NCBI GenBank assembly: GCA_963666995.1
Contig: OY762941.1
Span: 806,001 to 870,000, forward strand
DNA: 64,000 bases
Reading direction: 5' to 3'
DNA from: Syntrophobacter sp963666995
Lineage (GTDB): Bacteria; Desulfobacterota; Syntrophobacteria; Syntrophobacterales; Syntrophobacteraceae
Every line of letters starts with the position of its first letter. Positions within the stretch are counted from its first letter, which is position 1. The notes beneath the pieces were generated by a model. It saw only the letters and a list, made by a program, of their open reading frames with translations. It was not told the origin of the DNA and searched no databases. Below, piece by piece: positions 63,259 to 64,000 of this stretch. Both the position numbers and the translations under genes were made by a program.

Positions 63259-64000
63259 TCAATACTCGTTCGGCAACTGGGACAATTTCTCCAAAGTGAA
63301 AACCGGTCCATCTTTACATACATATTCGGTGCCGATGTTGCACCGGCCGCATATTCCTATCCCGCACTTCATCCGCATCTCGAGGCTCGATATGATTCGA
63401 TCGGGAGGAAATCCCAGTTCGGTGAGAACGGGCAGGGTGAACTTGATCATGATCGGGGGGCCGCAGATGATGGCGTAGGAGTTGTCGGCACTCGGCGCTT
63501 TCAGCTTTGTCACCGCCGGAACGAAGCCGACATTGTATTTCCAGTTCGGGTCGGTGGTACCGTCGACCGTAATGTGCATATTGATGTCCTTGCGCCTTTC
63601 CCATTCGGCCAATTCATCCTTGTAGAGGAGCAGGCCGGGAGAACGCGCCCCGTAAACCACGTTGATATCGCCGAATTTCGGTCTGTTGCCGGGATCCAGC
63701 ATGAAAACGATGGACGACCGGAGCGTGGTGAACGCAAATCCGCCTCCGACGATCACAACATTCTTCCCCGCGAGGGTATCCCACGGATACCAGTTCCCCA
63801 TCGGGCCGCGGACACCGATTATGTCCCCGGCCTGCATGTTGTGAAGGTGGGAAGTCACCTTACCGACCCGGTTCACCGTGAATTTGATGAACCCTTTTTC
63901 CGTCGGGGAACTCGCAATCCCTATCGGTACCTCTCCAAGACCCGCGACGGAGAGTTCCGCAAACTGACCCGGATTGTATTTGAACCTGGCTTCGTCTTCG
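63259..64000 (-). CDS. FAD/NAD(P)-binding iron-sulfur oxidoreductase, hydrogenase gamma-like (5' end outside window)
   Basis: Enters from the right edge. Sequence in the window starts EDEARFKYNPGQFAELSV, the FAD-binding domain of ferredoxin reductases, followed by PIGIASSPTEKG, VIVGGGFAFTTLRSS (NAD part) and the C-terminal 2Fe-2S motif CGIGICGRCNIG with a fourth Cys in EYVCKDGP. Resembles the gamma subunit of NiFe-hydrogenases and anaerobic sulfite reductase B. It lies 123 bases upstream of the HdrD-like gene and may pass electrons to it. Confidence 0.88.
   Translation of the reverse strand, partial: EDEARFKYNPGQFAELSVAGLGEVPIGIASSPTEKGFIKFTVNRVGKVTSHLHNMQAGDIIGVRGPMGNWYPWDTLAGKNVVIVGGGFAFTTLRSSIVFMLDPGNRPKFGDINVVYGARSPGLLLYKDELAEWERRKDINMHITVDGTTDPNWKYNVGFVPAVTKLKAPSADNSYAIICGPPIMIKFTLPVLTELGFPPDRIISSLEMRMKCGIGICGRCNIGTEYVCKDGPVFTLEKLSQLPNEY

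Noticed and set aside
1..64000. tRNA, rRNA, CRISPR array, prophage or insertion sequence
   Set aside because: Read for cloverleaf arms, direct repeat arrays and transposase motifs; none could be supported.

Overview
The window reads as a chromosomal segment of a GC-rich strict anaerobe of the Desulfobacterota, most like a Syntrophobacter-type syntroph or sulfate reducer. This is inferred from gene content: a complete 14-subunit complex I, menaquinone methyltransferase, glycyl radical enzymes, an HdrD/DsrK-like iron-sulfur protein with an apparent selenocysteine, an ADP-forming acyl-CoA synthetase and an acyl-CoA dehydrogenase. No taxon marker was compared, and I saw no tRNA, rRNA, CRISPR array or insertion sequence.

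Layout. 1-15.7 kb is housekeeping: a partial response regulator, acyl-CoA dehydrogenase, FabD, MlaC, RadC, a quinone oxidoreductase, an ABC ATPase, a nucleotidyltransferase, MltG, PurM, then a MoxR-DUF58-transglutaminase operon (the last gene is frameshifted and the DUF58 gene has no standard start codon), and ribosomal protein L28. A menaquinone methyltransferase lies at 15.8-16.6 kb.

16.7-30.7 kb is the most interesting accessory region. It is a one-directional catabolic locus with two glycyl radical enzymes, two radical-SAM activases, an MFS transporter, a YtcJ-type amidohydrolase, an HpcH/HpaI aldolase and a sigma-54 activator. The first glycyl radical enzyme carries, at the same residue numbers or one away, the residues I recall as the substrate pocket of isethionate sulfite-lyase (IslA/IseG). 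The second shares only part of that pocket. Two near-identical sigma-54 promoters and repeated ATTGCA-N4-TGCAAT palindromes precede the two transcription units, so the locus looks like one regulon for an organosulfonate or related substrate.

30.8-32.7 kb holds ribulose-phosphate epimerase and a ROK sugar kinase. 32.8-47.6 kb is the whole nuo operon (A, BCD fused, E to N) read on the minus strand, with a dispersed repeat between nuoBCD and nuoE. 47.9-60.5 kb is a mosaic: small proteins, a metallo-beta-lactamase-fold hydrolase, a secreted protein, a CheB-CheR fusion, a lipoprotein-type SppA, a GluR0-like ligand-gated potassium channel, an acyltransferase, an ADP-forming acyl-CoA synthetase and YjbQ. 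60.6-64 kb holds an unknown protein, the HdrD-like selenoprotein and a partial FAD/NAD iron-sulfur oxidoreductase.

Together the genes suggest anaerobic energy metabolism in which NADH and menaquinone chemistry (Nuo, MenG, Hdr-type proteins) could use sulfite released by radical C-S cleavage. That link is inference. Two families of dispersed, hairpin-rich repeats (about 130 and 135 bp) occur twice each in intergenic DNA.
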